From Rhodospirillales bacterium (lineage in GTDB: Bacteria > Pseudomonadota > Alphaproteobacteria > Rhodospirillales > Casp-alpha2), in contig JABMOY010000057.1 of NCBI GenBank assembly GCA_013203955.1, forward strand, positions 1 through 49,597: a stretch of DNA of 49,597 bases. Direction: 5' to 3'. Positions 15,767-26,129 of this stretch are shown here, piece by piece (position 1 is the first letter of the stretch; each line of letters opens with the position of its first letter). The position numbers were made by a program, and so were the translations under genes. A model generated the notes under the pieces. It was not told the origin of the DNA. It worked only from the letters and a program-made list of their open reading frames with translations, and ran no database searches.

Positions 15767-16987
15767 ATGGCTAGAATCGTGCAGAAATTCGGCGGCACGT
15801 CGGTAGCCGACATGGCCAGAATCAAGGCCGTGGCGGAAACCGTCAAGCGCGAGCTCGACCTGGGCAGCGAAGTCGCCGTGGTGCTGTCGGCGATGGCCGG
15901 CGTCACCGACCAGCTTGCCAGTTATGCGTCGGCCGCCGGCGGCGCCCACTATTCGCCCGAATACGACACTGTTTTGTCAACCGGCGAACAGGTGACGGCG
16001 GGGCTGTTGGCGCTCAGCCTGCAGGAAATGGGTATTCCGGCGCGCTCGTGGCTGGGCTGGCAGATCCCCATTCGGACCGACGGCGTCCACGGCAAGGCTC
16101 GGATCGAGGCAATCGAGACGCAAGCCTTGGAACAGGCTTTGGCCAACGGCGAAGTGCCGGTGATCCCCGGCTTTCAGGGCATCAGCCCAGAAGGCCGCAT
16201 AACGACGCTCGGCCGCGGCGGGTCGGACACCAGCGCCGTCGCCCTGGCTGCGGCTTTGGGTGCCGAGCGCTGCGATATCTATACTGATGTCGAAGGGGTC
16301 TATACGACCGACCCCAGAATCGTTTCCAACGCCAAGAAGTTGGAAAAAATAACGTATGAGGAAATGCTGGAAATGGCGTCGCTAGGCGCTAAAGTCCTAC
16401 AGACACGGGCCGTCGAATTGGCGATGAAGACGGGTCAGCGTCTGCATGTGCGCTCCAGCTATTCCGACGTCCCTGGAACTCTTGTCGTCGGTGAGGAAGA
16501 AATCGTGGAAAAGGAACTTGTTAGTGGAATTGCCTACAGCCGGGACGAGGCCAAGATTACCCTTGTCCAGGTTGCCGATAAACCCGGCGTGGCGGCGGCT
16601 ATTTTCGGGCCGCTGGCGGACGCCAGCATCAACGTCGACATGATCGTCCAGAACGTTTCCGCCGACGGCAAGGCGACGGACCTGACGTTTACGGTGACGA
16701 AAAATGACCTTGAGCGCGCCGTTAAGACCATCGAGGAAAAAAAGGACGAGCTGGAATATTCCGATCTGGTGTCCGATCTCAACGTCGCCAAGATTTCGGT
16801 GATCGGCGTCGGCATGCGCTCCCATGCCGGCATCGCCCAGCGCATGTTCACGGCTTTGGCCGAAAAAGGCATCAATATTAAGGTGATCTCGACGTCGGAG
16901 ATCAAGGTCAGCGTCCTGATCGCCGAGGAATACACGGAATTGGCGTTGCGCGCCCTGCATACCGCTTACGGGCTCGACGACGGGTAA
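15767..16987 (+). CDS. lysC: Aspartate kinase
   Basis: A 406-residue enzyme for the first step of the aspartate family (lysine, threonine, methionine) and of diaminopimelate for the cell wall. The signature KFGGTSVADMARI is at residues 5-17. GRGGSDTSAVALAAAL near 145-160 and YTDVEGVYTTDPRIV near 170-186 belong to the kinase domain. Two ACT domains fill the C-terminal 140 residues, where end-product feedback acts. Identification is firm. Confidence 0.97.
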   Translation: MARIVQKFGGTSVADMARIKAVAETVKRELDLGSEVAVVLSAMAGVTDQLASYASAAGGAHYSPEYDTVLSTGEQVTAGLLALSLQEMGIPARSWLGWQIPIRTDGVHGKARIEAIETQALEQALANGEVPVIPGFQGISPEGRITTLGRGGSDTSAVALAAALGAERCDIYTDVEGVYTTDPRIVSNAKKLEKITYEEMLEMASLGAKVLQTRAVELAMKTGQRLHVRSSYSDVPGTLVVGEEEIVEKELVSGIAYSRDEAKITLVQVADKPGVAAAIFGPLADASINVDMIVQNVSADGKATDLTFTVTKNDLERAVKTIEEKKDELEYSDLVSDLNVAKISVIGVGMRSHAGIAQRMFTALAEKGINIKVISTSEIKVSVLIAEEYTELALRALHTAYGLDDG

Positions 16988-17059
16988 GGCCCCAAATCGT
17001 TCCCTGGACTACCATGGCGTTGTTGTGTCAGGCCGTCTCGGAGTTGTATCGTTAGGACC

Positions 17060-18481
17060 ATGGCTTCCCAGGATCAAAACGAACAGGCCGAACAAACGAA
17101 TGCCCCGGGCGCCCCGGGCATCGGCGCGTTGTTGAAGGCTTCCCGGCTGCGGTTGGGCGACGATCTCCGGGATGTCGCCGATATTCTCAAAATCCGCCGC
17201 GTCTATCTTGAAGCCATCGAGGACGGGCGTTTCGAGGAATTGCCGGGCGCCACCTACGCCAGCGGTTTTATCCGCGCCTATGCCGAACATCTGGGGCTCG
17301 ACAGCGACGAAGTGGTGCGCCGCTACAAGGGCGAAAAGGTAACCGCCGCGCCCGACAGCAAACTCGAGTTTCCCGAACCGATCCTCGAGCATGGCGTCCC
17401 CGGCGGCGCCATCATCTTCGTTGGCGTTCTTGTCGCGGTCCTGGCCTACGGCGCTTGGTATGTGAATACGTCTAAGGATGGTTTCCTCGTCGAGATGATC
17501 TCGCCGGTGCCTGACCGCTTGGCGAAGCTCTCTCCCGACAAGACGAAAACTGCTGAGGTCAAGGAAGAGCCGAAAGGGGAAGAGGCCCCGAAAGAAGATG
17601 CGCCCAAGCAGGACGTTAAAGAAGAAGCCGCTGAGGCGCCGCCCTCATCCCCACCGCCGGCGGAACCACCAGCCGGCGCGGTGGGGACTTCCGGCATGGC
17701 GAAAATGGAAACGGCATCATCGGAACCCGCGGCCCCGGCATCCGAGCCGGCCCCCGTGTCTGCATCCGAGCCGGAAACCGCAAGCCAGCCGGTTGCGCCC
17801 GCGAAGACTGAAACAGCTTCTCCTGAACCGGCGAAACCTGTGAAACCGGTGGCCTCGGTGGAAGCGCCCAGCAACGTACCCATGGACGTAATCCCGCCGC
17901 CAAAACCGACCCCGGTGGCGGCGGCGCCGGAAGTTGTGGCACCCCTCCGGCAACCAACGCCTGAACCAACCCCTGAACCCGCCGCCGCCCCGACGCCCGC
18001 CCCGGCGCCCGCCCCGACGCCAGTCTCCGCGCCGGCCCCTAAACCCGCCCCCGAACTGGCGCCCAAACCGGCGCCCAAACCGGCGTCTGAGGCCCAACAG
18101 GCAGCCACGCCCGCACCCGAAACAGTTTCGACGCCCCAGCCCCAGCCCGCGTCCGTGTCCTCTCCGGCGCCCGAAACGGCCTCTTTGCCCACGGGTGGCG
18201 GCAGCGGCGGCAAGATCGTCGTCCGCGCCTTGACCAATAGCTGGATCCAGATCCGCGATGACAACGCCGGCGAGCTTTTGATGACGCGCCTGCTCAGGGT
18301 CGGCGACAGCTACGCGGTGCCCGACCGGTCGGGGTTGAAGCTTTCCACCGGTAACGCCGGCGCCTTGGAAATCCTGGTCGATGGCGAAAAGGTGCCGTCT
18401 ATCGGCAGCGACGGCGTCGTCCGCCGCAATATTGCGTTGGATGCGGAAAAGTTAAAATCCGGCAAAGCCGTCAGCGAGTAG
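17060..18481 (+). CDS. RodZ-like membrane protein (HTH_25, DUF4115)
   Basis: A 473-residue protein with the RodZ architecture. Residues 20-92 form a cytosolic helix-turn-helix (GIGALLKASRLRLGDDLRDV...YLEAIEDGRFEELPG). One membrane helix lies at 116-135. Residues 150-380 are a low-complexity Pro/Ala/Glu/Lys-rich linker. Residues 385-465 are the periplasmic DUF4115 domain (VRALTNSWIQIRDD). RodZ links MreB to the cell-wall machinery. The linker is longer than in E. coli RodZ. It lies ten bases before ispG, an order seen in many proteobacteria. Confidence 0.88.
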   Translation: MASQDQNEQAEQTNAPGAPGIGALLKASRLRLGDDLRDVADILKIRRVYLEAIEDGRFEELPGATYASGFIRAYAEHLGLDSDEVVRRYKGEKVTAAPDSKLEFPEPILEHGVPGGAIIFVGVLVAVLAYGAWYVNTSKDGFLVEMISPVPDRLAKLSPDKTKTAEVKEEPKGEEAPKEDAPKQDVKEEAAEAPPSSPPPAEPPAGAVGTSGMAKMETASSEPAAPASEPAPVSASEPETASQPVAPAKTETASPEPAKPVKPVASVEAPSNVPMDVIPPPKPTPVAAAPEVVAPLRQPTPEPTPEPAAAPTPAPAPAPTPVSAPAPKPAPELAPKPAPKPASEAQQAATPAPETVSTPQPQPASVSSPAPETASLPTGGGSGGKIVVRALTNSWIQIRDDNAGELLMTRLLRVGDSYAVPDRSGLKLSTGNAGALEILVDGEKVPSIGSDGVVRRNIALDAEKLKSGKAVSE

Positions 18482-18490
18482 GGAGCGCCA

Positions 18491-19825
<1,335 letters not shown>

Positions 19826-19827
19826 CC

Positions 19828-21072
19828 ATGGCAGATTTACAGCCACCTCGCGGCACCTATGATCTTTTGCCCGCAGATCAGCGCCGCCACGCCCGGGTGA
19901 CGGAAGGGGCTTATCAAATCGCCGGGCTTTACGGCTACGAGGAAATGTCGACGCCGATTTTTGAAGCGACCGATGTTTTTCTGCGCACGTTGGGCGAGAC
20001 ATCCGACATCGTCACCAAGGAAATGTACGTCTTCGCCGATAAGAAGGGGCGGAGTCTTACATTGCGCCCGGAAGGCACGGCGGGGGTGGCCCGCGCCTTT
20101 ATCTCTCATCTGCGCTCAGAACCGTTGCCGCTCAAACTTTTTTACCAAGGGCCGATGTTCCGCTATGAGCGCGCCCAAAAAGGCCGCCAGCGGCAGTTCC
20201 ATCAGTTCGGCGTCGAATTGCTGGGGGTTAGCGAACCCGTGGGCGATGTCGAGGTCATTTCGATGGGGGCGCATATTCTCGATGCTCTGGGTGTTGCCGA
20301 CAAGGTGACGCTGCAACTCAATACACTGGGGGATTCCGATACCCGCCAAGCCTACCATTCGAAGCTGGTCAATTACCTTGAGGGCCACAAAGACAAGCTG
20401 TCCGAAGACAGCCGGACCCGGCTGGATCGCAACCCGCTCAGAATTTTCGATTCCAAGGACGAAGGCGACCGCGACGTCGTCGCCGAGGCGCCGTTGCTGG
20501 CCGATCATTTGAATGACGCCTCGAAGGCGTTCTTCGACGACGTCAAGGCGGGCCTGGAAGCCACCGGCATCGCCTTCGCGCTTAATCCCCGTCTTGTCCG
20601 CGGGCTCGATTATTACTGCCATACGGCGTTCGAATTCGTCACCGACACCTTGGGCGCCCAGGGTGCTGTGCTGGCGGGCGGGCGTTATGACGGGCTCATT
20701 AAAACCATGGGCGGGCCCGAGATCCCCGGTATTGGCTGGGCGGCGGGGGTGGAACGGTTGGCCTTGATGATCGCCGAGCCGCCTCAATCACCTCGCCCCA
20801 TTGCTATTATGCCGGACGGAGACGACGCCAAGACGCAGGTGTTGTCAGAGGCGCAGCGCCTGCGCCGGAGCGGGCTTAAGGTCGATCTCGGGTTTTCGGG
20901 TAACCTCAAGAAACGCATGATGAGGGCCGACAAGGCCAATGCCGTGGCTGCCGTTATCATCGGCGGGGACGCGCTGGCCAAGGGCAAGGCGGTCGTTCGA
21001 GACATGGAAACGGGCGAGCAGACGGAGGTCCCGCTTTCGTCGCTTGAGGACCATCTCGCCCGTTACCGCTAG
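19828..21072 (+). CDS. hisS: Histidine-tRNA ligase
   Basis: A 414-residue class II aminoacyl-tRNA synthetase. Motif 1 is in the first 80 residues (GTYDLLPADQRRHARV). Motif 2 is visible as MFRYERAQKGRQRQFHQFGVE. The histidine-specific segment GLDYYCHTAFEF and motif 3 (GIGWAAGVERLAL) follow. The anticodon-binding domain is at the C-terminus. The ATG lies three bases after the ispG stop, so the two are co-transcribed. Confidence 0.96.
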   Translation: MADLQPPRGTYDLLPADQRRHARVTEGAYQIAGLYGYEEMSTPIFEATDVFLRTLGETSDIVTKEMYVFADKKGRSLTLRPEGTAGVARAFISHLRSEPLPLKLFYQGPMFRYERAQKGRQRQFHQFGVELLGVSEPVGDVEVISMGAHILDALGVADKVTLQLNTLGDSDTRQAYHSKLVNYLEGHKDKLSEDSRTRLDRNPLRIFDSKDEGDRDVVAEAPLLADHLNDASKAFFDDVKAGLEATGIAFALNPRLVRGLDYYCHTAFEFVTDTLGAQGAVLAGGRYDGLIKTMGGPEIPGIGWAAGVERLALMIAEPPQSPRPIAIMPDGDDAKTQVLSEAQRLRRSGLKVDLGFSGNLKKRMMRADKANAVAAVIIGGDALAKGKAVVRDMETGEQTEVPLSSLEDHLARYR

Positions 21073-21081
21073 CGAGGCGCC

Positions 21082-22353
21082 ATGGCCGAAAAGACAGATA
21101 AAAAACCACGCCCGATGGTGATCGGCGCCAATCACCGCTCAAGCTCCATGAGCCTGCGCGACCGGCTTTTCCTTGAGGAATACCAAGTCCCCGATTTCCT
21201 GGAGGAATTGCGCGCCGCCGGTTTCGATCAGGCGATGGTGCTCAGCACCTGTGATCGCATCGAGGTCCAGGCCATCCACGACAATCCTGAGGAAGCGGCC
21301 GGGCTGGTCCGTAAAATCATGGCCGCCCACGCCGAAGTCGACGCCGGCGAATTGGATAGCCAGACCTATTTGTTGACCGACGACGATGCGGTGCGCCAGA
21401 TATTCATGGTCGCGGCTTCCCTCGACAGCTTGGTCGTCGGCGAGCCGCAGGTTCTGGGACAGGTCAAGGCCTTCCACCGCATGGCCCATGACGCCGGGAT
21501 GACGGCGGGCGCTTTGGAATCTCTTCTACAGGCCGCTTACGCGGCGGCTAAACGGGTGCGGACTGAAACCGCCATCGGCGAAAAGCCGGTGTCTATCGCC
21601 GCCGCGGCGGCGCGTCTGGGGCAGGACCTGCACGGCGACCTTTCGCGCTCGGCCGGCTTGTTGATCGGCACCGGGGAAATGGGAGAATTGGTGGCCAGCG
21701 CCATGTTGGAAGCGGGCTTGGGGGATTTGACGGTCATTCACCCGACCGTGGCACGCGCCGAAGCGCTGGCCCGCGAGCTGGGTTGCCACGTCGCCGAATT
21801 CGATGCCCTCGAAGGGCTTTTGGATGACGCCGATATCGTGCTGACGGCTTTGGGGTCCAGGCGCCAGGTGATTACGTCCGACATGATGCTGGTGGCCATT
21901 CACCGCCGCCGCAAAAAACCGGTGTATTTGGTCGATACCTCGCTTCCCGGCGACATCGACCCGGCCATCAACCGCATCGACGAAACCTTTCTGTACGACT
22001 TGGGCGATCTGGAAGGCGTCGTCATGGCCGGCCGTTCGACCCGCGAGTCGGCAGCCGAGGGGGCGACCAAGGTCGTCGAGGAAGAAGTCCAGGCCTTCCT
22101 GCAAGGCCGCTCCGAGCGGGCCGCGGTACCGGCGCTGAATGATCTGCGCGGGCATTTTGAAGAGGTCCGCGAACAGGTGTTGGCGGAAGCCGGCGACGAC
22201 GCCGACAAGGCGACGCGGTTGCTGGTTAACCGGCTTTTGCATGAACCTTCGGAATCGATGCGCGCCGATGCCGCCGAAAGCGGCGGCTGGGCGGCGGTGG
22301 AAGGCGTTATCCGCCGCCTGTTCGGGCTTAAAGGCGGAGACAAAAACGAATGA
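21082..22353 (+). CDS. hemA: Glutamyl-tRNA reductase
   Basis: A 423-residue enzyme that reduces glutamyl-tRNA to glutamate semialdehyde, the first step of C5-pathway haem synthesis. The catalytic cysteine is in LSTCDRIEV (about residue 55). The NADPH-binding segment is [17 protein letters not shown]. The dimerisation domain fills the C-terminal 100 residues. Many alphaproteobacteria use the ALA synthase (C4) route instead and also call that gene hemA. The C5 enzyme here is informative about the lineage. It overlaps prfA by four bases (ATGA). Confidence 0.93.
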   Translation: MAEKTDKKPRPMVIGANHRSSSMSLRDRLFLEEYQVPDFLEELRAAGFDQAMVLSTCDRIEVQAIHDNPEEAAGLVRKIMAAHAEVDAGELDSQTYLLTDDDAVRQIFMVAASLDSLVVGEPQVLGQVKAFHRMAHDAGMTAGALESLLQAAYAAAKRVRTETAIGEKPVSIAAAAARLGQDLHGDLSRSAGLLIGTGEMGELVASAMLEAGLGDLTVIHPTVARAEALARELGCHVAEFDALEGLLDDADIVLTALGSRRQVITSDMMLVAIHRRRKKPVYLVDTSLPGDIDPAINRIDETFLYDLGDLEGVVMAGRSTRESAAEGATKVVEEEVQAFLQGRSERAAVPALNDLRGHFEEVREQVLAEAGDDADKATRLLVNRLLHEPSESMRADAAESGGWAAVEGVIRRLFGLKGGDKNE

Positions 22354-23423
22354 GCCTCGAAGCAAACCTCGACCGGGTGCTCGAGAGGCATAAGGAACTG
22401 GCCGACCTGATGGCCAGCGCCGATACGCCGTCGCCCGACGAATACGCCAAGCTTTCCAAGGAATATTTCGACCTGACGCCGGTCGTCGAGGCGATCACCG
22501 AATTGCGCCAAGCCAAGGCGGAAGGGGCGGATTTGGCTTCCCTCATCGCCGACGGCGACACCGACGCCGAAATGAAGGCGATGGCGGAAGAAGAATTCGC
22601 AGCCATCAAGGACAGCATTCCGGCGCTCGAGGGCAAGCTTCAAGTGATGCTGCTGCCCAAGGACAAGGCCGATGCCAAGAACGCGCTGCTGGAAATCCGC
22701 GCCGGCACCGGCGGCGACGAAGCGGGTCTTTTTGCCGCCGATTTGTTCCGCATGTACCAGCGCTTTGCCGAAGACCACAAATGGAAGTTCGAATTGATAA
22801 GCCTCAACGAAACCGGTATCGGCGGCTACAAGGAAGCCATCGCTTCGATTTCAGGCAGCGACGTTTTCGCACGGCTAAAGTTTGAGTCCGGCGTGCACCG
22901 CGTGCAGCGTGTGCCGACCACCGAATCGAGTGGCCGCATCCACACGTCTGCGGCGACCGTGGCCGTCATGCCCGAAGCCGAGGAGGTCGACATCCAGATC
23001 GAGGATAAGGATCTGCGCATCGACGTTTTTCGGGCATCCGGCCCCGGCGGTCAGTCGGTCAACACGACGGACAGCGCCGTGCGCATCACCCATTTACCGA
23101 CCGGTGTCGTCGTCTCGCAACAGGACGAAAAGTCGCAACACAAGAACAAGGCCAAGGCCATGCGTGTGCTGCGCGCCCGTATTTATGAGGCCGAACGCCA
23201 AAAGGCCGATGCCGCCCGCGCCGAAACCCGCAGAAGCCAGGTCGGGTCCGGCGACCGTTCGGAGCGCATCCGCACCTATAACTTTCCCGAACGCCGGGTC
23301 ACCGATCACCGCATCAATTTGACCCTGCATAAACTGGAACGGGTGATGGACGGCGATTTGGATGAATTCATCAACGCGTTGACGGCGGACGACCAAGCGC
23401 GGCAGCTGGCGGAAATTAAATGA
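22350..23423 (+). CDS. prfA: Peptide chain release factor 1
   Basis: A 357-residue class I release factor that reads UAA and UAG. The GGQ motif is in [17 protein letters not shown], where the glutamine is the target of PrmC, encoded next. The stop-recognition PxT element lies in [12 protein letters not shown]. The ATG overlaps the hemA stop and the prfA stop overlaps the prmC start, so the three genes are translationally coupled. Confidence 0.97.
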   Translation: MSLEANLDRVLERHKELADLMASADTPSPDEYAKLSKEYFDLTPVVEAITELRQAKAEGADLASLIADGDTDAEMKAMAEEEFAAIKDSIPALEGKLQVMLLPKDKADAKNALLEIRAGTGGDEAGLFAADLFRMYQRFAEDHKWKFELISLNETGIGGYKEAIASISGSDVFARLKFESGVHRVQRVPTTESSGRIHTSAATVAVMPEAEEVDIQIEDKDLRIDVFRASGPGGQSVNTTDSAVRITHLPTGVVVSQQDEKSQHKNKAKAMRVLRARIYEAERQKADAARAETRRSQVGSGDRSERIRTYNFPERRVTDHRINLTLHKLERVMDGDLDEFINALTADDQARQLAEIK

Positions 23424-24340
23424 GCAGCCCAATGGTCAGCCCAATGGTCAGCCGGGGCGCCCCCGTGAAGAACGCCCCCGATCTGGGTTCTTTGGGCGAA
23501 TGGCTTGGCGTAACCGCCCGGCGTTTGGCTCGGGCCGGAATCGACAGTGCCCGCCTGGATGCCCGCTTGCTTGCCGCCCATGCCCTCGACTGGGATCAAG
23601 TGAAAATCCTCAGCCATCCCGAATACCAACCGGACGCACGGGAAATGCCGCGCTTGGATGCCCTGGTGATGCGCCGTGAAGGGCGTGAACCGTTGGCCCA
23701 CATCACGGGCGGGCGCGAATTCTGGGGGCTCGATTTTACCGTTAGCGCCGACACCCTGGTGCCGCGCCCGGATTCTGAAACTTTGATCGAGGCGGTGCTG
23801 GGGGCGACACCTGACCGGGACGCAAAGCTCAGAATCCTCGACCTCGGCACCGGGTCGGGCTGTTTGCTGTTGGCGCTGCTGTCGGAACTGCCGAACGCCG
23901 AAGGCGTCGGCGTCGATGTCTCCGAGGCGGCGCTTAAAATCGCCGAAACCAATGCCCGGAATTTGGGTCTTGGCGCGCGAACGGCTTTTCGGCAATCCGA
24001 TTGGGGAGAATCCCTGGACGGCCTTTTTGACCTGATCGTTTGCAATCCGCCCTATATCGCCGAGACCGAATTAGCCGATCTGGAACCCGAAGTCGCCCGT
24101 TTCGAGCCTCATTTGGCGCTTTTGGGCGGGGCCGATGGTTTGGGCTGTTACCGGGCGCTCATCCCCCATTTTGCTGGTTTTTTGAAAAAACAAGGGCAGG
24201 CCTTTTTCGAGATCGGCTCAACCCAAGTAGAGCCGGTGAGCGCGCTATTCGGGGGCTTTGGGTTTGAAATTATTGCCGTCCATGAGGACTTGGCCAGGCG
24301 CCCCCGTGTTGTTGAGGTCAAGAACTTTTTAAAAAAATAG
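23420..24340 (+). CDS. prmC: Release factor glutamine methyltransferase
   Basis: A 306-residue SAM-dependent enzyme that N5-methylates the glutamine of the GGQ motif in release factors. The catalytic motif NPPY is visible ([20 protein letters not shown]). Motif I is [20 protein letters not shown]. The N-terminal helical domain covers about residues 20-90. The first codons contain a 12-base repeat (CAGCCCAATGGT, 23425-23448) that gives [11 protein letters not shown]. An ATG inside the repeat could also serve as a start. Confidence 0.95.
   Translation: MSSPMVSPMVSRGAPVKNAPDLGSLGEWLGVTARRLARAGIDSARLDARLLAAHALDWDQVKILSHPEYQPDAREMPRLDALVMRREGREPLAHITGGREFWGLDFTVSADTLVPRPDSETLIEAVLGATPDRDAKLRILDLGTGSGCLLLALLSELPNAEGVGVDVSEAALKIAETNARNLGLGARTAFRQSDWGESLDGLFDLIVCNPPYIAETELADLEPEVARFEPHLALLGGADGLGCYRALIPHFAGFLKKQGQAFFEIGSTQVEPVSALFGGFGFEIIAVHEDLARRPRVVEVKNFLKK
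23425..23453 (+). repeat. 12-base tandem repeat at the prmC start
   Basis: CAGCCCAATGGT occurs twice in a row (23425-23436 and 23437-23448), followed by a partial CAGCC. It is in frame with prmC and duplicates a possible ATG start codon. Confidence 0.9.
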
Positions 24341-24593
24341 ATAGAAAAAAAGGTTGGAATTAAAGGCTGTTCCGACTAGGTTGGATTTGTGAGCGGCCAG
24401 TTGGGCTGCGGATGGGGTCCCCGCCCTAGGGTGTTTCTAGGACGTTGTTGATCTCTAAAATTTCCCACGTAGAACCATTTCGCATTTTTTAAGTTAAGCG
24501 GATTTGGTTGAGTCGGTCCGGGCTATTGTTCGGGCCTGCGTCCGGGGGAATGTGAAATAGCCTTTTAAAGGCAAAGTCAAAGTCAAAGGTAAG
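24341..24593 (+). promoter_or_regulatory. Structured 250-base leader of the DUF4167 gene
   Basis: No reading frame is evident. GGCTATT at 24521-24527 pairs with AATAGCC at 24556-24562 around an inner CGGG/CCGG stem. The palindrome GCCTTTTAAAGGC at 24560-24572 shares three bases (GCC) with the first stem, so the two are mutually exclusive. The second stem also lies close to the start codon. Upstream, GCGGCC/GGGCTGC (about 24391-24408) and CCTAG/CTAGG (about 24424-24442) can form further stems. A regulatory RNA is possible but unproven. Confidence 0.45.
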
Positions 24594-25157
24594 ATGAAAC
24601 AACAAGGTAACAACAACAGACGCCCGCGTTCCCGTGGCAGCAACAAACGTCATTCCGGTGGCGGCGGCGGTCGCAATAACTTCGAAAGCAACGGCCCGGA
24701 TGTAAAAATCCGGGGCACCGCGCAACAGGTTCTGGAAAAATATCAGTCTCTGGCCCGGGACGCGAGTTTGTCCGGCGACCGGGTTACGGCGGAAGCCTAT
24801 TTCCAATTTGCCGAACACTACTACCGGGTCTCCAACGCCGATGGCGCCAACGGGTCCGGTAACCCTCAAAACCCTAATCAGAACCAGAATCAAAACCAGA
24901 ACCAGAACCAGAACCAAAGCGGTCGCGACAATAACCAGAACCAACCGGCGTCTGCTCAGGCCCCTGTTGAAGCGTCGGGGGCTGAGGTGGTAACGGGTGA
25001 GACGGGTGGCGAGGTCGAGGTTATCGATACATCGCCTGCGGCACTAGCCAAGGCCGTCGAGCAGAAAGAAGCCGAAAGCAAAGCGCGGAAGGCCGCCGAT
25101 TCTAAGCCGGACGCCATACCTGATCCCGGCCTCGAGGCGGAGACGGCCCAGTCTTAG
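24594..25157 (+). CDS. DUF4167 family protein
   Basis: A 187-residue protein of the DUF4167 family, conserved in Alphaproteobacteria beside prmC and clpB. The N-terminal 25 residues are rich in Asn, Arg and Gly (NNNRRPRSRGSNKRHSGGGG), suggesting RNA binding. The core domain is GPDVKIRGTAQQVLEKYQSL...AEAYFQFAEHYYRV (about residues 33-80). Next comes a run of Asn-Gln pairs encoded by a six-base repeat at about 24873-24917. The C-terminus is acidic and disordered. The function is unknown. The stop codon lies inside the 12-base repeat at 25148-25180. Confidence 0.9.
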   Translation: MKQQGNNNRRPRSRGSNKRHSGGGGGRNNFESNGPDVKIRGTAQQVLEKYQSLARDASLSGDRVTAEAYFQFAEHYYRVSNADGANGSGNPQNPNQNQNQNQNQNQNQSGRDNNQNQPASAQAPVEASGAEVVTGETGGEVEVIDTSPAALAKAVEQKEAESKARKAADSKPDAIPDPGLEAETAQS

Positions 25158-25180
25158 GTCCAGTCTTAGGCCCAGTCTTT
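25148..25180 (+). repeat. 12-base tandem repeat over the DUF4167 stop codon
   Basis: CCAGTCTTAGGT, CCAGTCTTAGGC and a partial CCAGTCTT follow each other at 25148, 25160 and 25172. The TAG stop codon lies in the first unit, and the second unit repeats it in the same frame. Confidence 0.9.
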
Positions 25181-25195
25181 ACGCCGTTTTTTTTG

Positions 25196-25960
25196 TTATT
25201 CCGATGGTGTGCAAATATCGCCGCTTTTGATGGTGCCGGCTGTGGTGGTGCTTGCGTAAACTCCCATGTCGATATGGCCGAAGCCCCGATACAGGTCTTT
25301 CGGGATCGACAGGTCGCGCACCGCCGTTTGGGGGTCGACGTTGGTGGCGGTGCAGCGGTCGATGCGCTTGGTGATCTTCAAGGTCGCCCCGCCTAAGGTT
25401 ATTTCCTTGTCCACCCAGCCGAACTCGGCCCAGGGCTCCAGCCCTTCTAAATAAACATTACCGCGAAAGCGCAACGGATTGACGGTGGCCCCGGTTACGC
25501 GTTCCAGGTCCTTGACACTGGCAAGGTTGATTAGTGAGACGACGGGGTTCGAGTGATCGGACAGCGTGCCGCTGTTTTCGGCTTCCACCAGCTTTGGGCG
25601 GCCGAGCGCGGCCTCACCCATGAAGGCGGCGAAGAATTCTTCGACCATGGCGCGACCGACGGGGGTGGTGATGTTGCCCTTGGCGATGGCTTTGCCGCCG
25701 CGCAGGATTTCGAGCACGCCCGTATCGCCGTCGAATTTGGTTTTCAGCTTGGCCAGCTTTTCATGGCGCAGCAGCGATAGAAAATTGGTCTTATCCATCC
25801 ACGCAATGGTCGGCCCGTCGACCCGCGTCGTGCCGAGCGTCAACGCGAAACGGCGGTCATCGGGCAGGCCCCGGCCGGGGGCCAGATCCACGGTTTCCAG
25901 CGCTTCCGGGCTCAGTCCTTTGACCGGATAACGGTATATTTGGGTGATGGTTACGGTCAT
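25196..25960 (-). CDS. MOSC domain protein (YcbX-like)
   Basis: A 254-residue protein with an N-terminal MOSC beta-barrel domain (ITQIYRYPVKGLSPEALETVDLAPGRGLPDDRRFAL, about residues 5-42) and a C-terminal MOSC domain. The conserved cysteine is in RCTATNVDP. MOSC proteins bind or transfer sulfur on the molybdenum cofactor and reduce N-hydroxylated compounds. It lies on the minus strand between DUF4167 and clpB, which are usually adjacent, so it may be a later insertion into that order. Confidence 0.9.
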   Translation of the reverse strand: MTVTITQIYRYPVKGLSPEALETVDLAPGRGLPDDRRFALTLGTTRVDGPTIAWMDKTNFLSLLRHEKLAKLKTKFDGDTGVLEILRGGKAIAKGNITTPVGRAMVEEFFAAFMGEAALGRPKLVEAENSGTLSDHSNPVVSLINLASVKDLERVTGATVNPLRFRGNVYLEGLEPWAEFGWVDKEITLGGATLKITKRIDRCTATNVDPQTAVRDLSIPKDLYRGFGHIDMGVYASTTTAGTIKSGDICTPSE

Positions 25961-26008
25961 GAAAAGGGAGAGTGGCCGCTATGGCCGCCGCCGTCAACGG
26001 CCCTAACG

Positions 26009-26040
26009 CTTGCGCCCAGCGCCATTTAGCCCATATTTAT
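26009..26040 (+). promoter_or_regulatory. Heat-shock (RpoH-type) promoter of clpB
   Basis: CTTG at 26009-26012, a 17-base spacer and CCCATATTTAT at 26030-26040 agree with the sigma32 consensus (CTTG...CCCCATnT). It lies 90 bases before the clpB start and points towards it, as expected for a heat-shock chaperone. Identified by eye. Confidence 0.65.
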
Positions 26041-26129
26041 GGAAATAAGGTCATAAGCCTATAGAGGGGTCCGCCTGCGCCTGCCGTATCGGGGGCCGGG
26101 AATCTGGTCTGGAAAAGGGTTTAGAGACG

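Noticed and set aside
17446-18264. Gly/Ala/Val-rich frame antisense to the RodZ-like linker
   Set aside because: The repetitive composition is just the complement of the Pro/Ala-rich linker.
24489-24944. Minus-strand frame with repeated Val-Leu opposite DUF4167
   Set aside because: It is the complement of the Asn-Gln repeat and shows no independent signal.
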